DNA from: Paramacrobiotus metropolitanus
Lineage: Eukaryota; Tardigrada; Eutardigrada; Parachela; Macrobiotidae
NCBI RefSeq assembly: GCF_019649055.1
Contig: NW_026570226.1
Location: 2,914,001-2,978,000 of the forward strand
Reading direction: 5' to 3'
Length of the DNA stretch: 64,000 bases
Below the pieces are notes generated by a model that worked only from the letters and a program-made list of their open reading frames with translations, did not search any database and was not told the origin of the DNA. The stretch's first letter is position 1. Every line of letters starts with the position of its first letter. Positions 62,291 to 64,000 of the stretch are shown one piece after another. Made by a program: the position numbers and the translations under genes.

Positions 62291-63892
62291 TTAGTATGAA
62301 CTGGAGCGCACCGGACAGTTCCCAGCCTGATCCCACAATTCACTCCCGACACACTGATTACACACCAAAAATCCACTGGGATCCATACTTTTCTTAATCC
62401 CCAGTAACCTATTATAATTCTCCCCCCAAAACGCTTGCTGCCAATTCGGCTCCTGGATGAACGCCTCATTAGCGTACGCTCCCGAATCCGGGTAGGCGTC
62501 CCTCAGCACCTGGATCCCGGAGTTAATCCCGGCGGTGGCGCCGGCGATGATATCATCCGTGGAGTTAAACAGCCAGCCGCTGTATAAAACGATGTGCCAG
62601 GCGGACTTCCGCCAGGCCGGGGTCACGGAGGTACTGTTGGCCTGGGGGTTGTTGCGCACCCCGGTGCCGGAGACCAGGTGCCCGAGGAGGCCGAAGGGGA
62701 AGCCGTTCTTGTTCATGGCGGCGAGGAGGGTTTGGGCGACGGCGCGGGAGTTGCTGAGGGCCGACTGGGGGATCAGGCGCGAGCCGGGGAGGAGCCGGCT
62801 GCCCGAGTTGTAGATGCCGGTCACCAGGGTGGAGTCCAGCCAGTTGCGCCAATCCTATTAAATATATTTTTTAGAATGACTTTTTGTTATTAAAATAATT
62901 TTCAGCTTCCATGACAATCTTTTGCATAATTGTAATTAATTTTGGGTCATTTTTAGGCATTTTCAGAAAATTATTAAACTAAGATACATGTAGACAGATT
63001 TTAGGCATCTCTAGGCTATGCTAAAAAACTTACCTACCGTGAAAAATAATTTTTTAAAAAAACATTTTGGTTAATTTTAAATAAATTCAATTTCGATTTT
63101 TCTGGTAACTTATTAAATAATTTTCTCCAAATAATTTCATTATGTTTTTAAGTATTTTCAAATGTTCATAAAAATAAAATCACTCAATACTTTGTGAAGT
63201 ATAAATCACCACAGATTTAACATTTAGTCACGATTGAATATGCAATTTAGCCAGTCAACTGAATATATGAAAAACGATAAAAAGCCTCGTACCTGAAATT
63301 TGGTGTAGTTCTGGGCGAAAGTCGTATTGGGAAACGGATTAATGACCACGCCCCACTGGCTTCCCATACTAGCGATCTCATTCTTAATCCCATCCATGGC
63401 CGGCAGCGCATTCGCTCGATCAGCCGGAATCAGAAAGGTCAAACTGATCCCGAACGCCGGCTGGAAATAAAAGTAACCGCCCCACCCGACGGCGTCCAGA
63501 TCCGCCGTCCTCCGCGCCATGACCTCCAGGATATTTTCCACCTGCGTTGCATTTAATGACCCTGACCCGTCTGTGTTGGTGATCAAGCCGGAGTATGCCG
63601 TATAACCTGCGTTGATTTTGTGCAGTTTGTATGTCACGGAGATTAAAACGCCGAAGGTCCCGCCACCGCCCCCGCGCAGCGCCCAGAAGAGGTCCTTGTT
63701 CTGGCAGGCATTGGCGGTGAGCAGCACCCCGTCGATGGTGACGATCTGGAATTCCAAGGCGTTGTCGACGGCCAGGCCGAATGAGGGTGAGAGGATGCTG
63801 TGGCCGCCGCCGAGAACGTAGCCGCCGGCCGCGCCCACGGTGGTGCAGTGACCGGCGACTAAGATGTAGCCGCTGTTGAAATCATCCTCCAC
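62291..63892 (-). CDS. BBE-like FAD-linked oxidoreductase, 3' part (runs off the window)
   Basis: Two minus-strand exons, 63892-63293 and 62854-62291, in phase 0; 388 residues, with the start beyond the right edge. Visible parts: the FAD-binding PCMH fold (GAAGGYVLGGGHSILSPSFG, then NKDLFWALRGGGGGTFGVL), a substrate domain, and the C-terminal BBE motif (ENYNRLLGIKKSMDPSGF). Enzymes of this family (berberine bridge enzyme, oligosaccharide oxidases, 6-hydroxynicotine oxidase) oxidise a substrate and reduce O2 to H2O2 with covalently bound FAD; the His anchor would be in the missing part. GGGHS with ALRGGGGGTFG is especially common in fungal secondary-metabolism oxidases. The last exon is very GC-rich (many CTC, GCC, CGC codons), unlike its neighbours. 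The 437-base intron shows it is a host gene, not contamination. Confidence 0.85.
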
Positions 63893-64000
63893 CTGCCGAA
63901 AAAAATTCATGTATTTTAAATTGCTGCGTCAGCTTCAGAAATTGGTAAAAACGGAAAACAAACATAATTAAAGGAATTAAAGCCGCTAAAATAAAATTAG

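Overview
The window is animal DNA: compact multi-exon genes with GT-AG introns, many of them only 60-130 bases, about 40% GC, metazoan extracellular domains (MAM-like, EGF, SEA, GAIN/GPS, 7TM), a secreted globin, a stefin-type cystatin and TA-flanked palindromic elements. A small-genome ecdysozoan such as a tardigrade would fit (short introns, a fungal-looking FAD oxidase). That assignment is inference; no rRNA or mitochondrial marker is present.

The main content (about 0.5-46.98 kb and 50.8-56.6 kb) is a clustered family of cell-surface proteins built on one plan: signal peptide, divergent MAM-like head, Thr/Ser/Pro mucin-like stalk, then one of three membrane modules. (1) Adhesion-GPCR module (GAIN, GPS with HL|T, seven helices): gene A (minus, 492-6515), gene C (plus, 11138-15273), gene D (plus, 33557-40234), gene E (plus, 41798-46983). 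(2) Single-pass module (EGF, SEA with a G|S cleavage motif, EGF, one helix, cytoplasmic tail): genes at 20033-23742 and 24682-28397, plus a divergent relative, gene F (minus, 50772-56560). (3) A C-terminal hydrophobic tail that looks like a GPI signal: gene at 17239-18927. The MAM-like heads come in a one-exon type I (C, D, E, F) and a two-exon type II (A and the 17, 20 and 24 kb genes). Both types occur with both the GAIN and the SEA module, and nearly all ectodomain exons are phase 1-1, which points to exon shuffling inside the cluster.

Genes C, E and the 24 kb gene keep frame through every exon. F and the GPI gene also keep frame, but I did not find their signal exons. A and D look broken: A has a one-base frameshift in the GAIN exon and a tRNA-like insertion in a TM exon; D has an 11-base insertion in an 18-copy 99-bp stalk array, a 160-bp palindromic element in the GAIN exon and a frameshift just before the GPS. 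The 20 kb gene has one apparent frameshift. Assembly errors cannot be excluded for the single-base events.

Other genes: a stefin-like cystatin (minus, 28914-29453), a single-exon disordered protein of unknown function (31339-32805), a secreted globin with two microexons (48005-50188), a secreted Gly-rich protein with an Arg-rich core (60297-61362) and the 3' part of a BBE-like FAD oxidase running off the right edge (minus, 62291-63892). The stretches 6.5-11.1, 15.3-17.2, 18.9-20.0, 29.5-31.3, 40.2-41.8 and 56.6-60.3 kb hold no convincing gene but contain repeats and small transposon-like elements.
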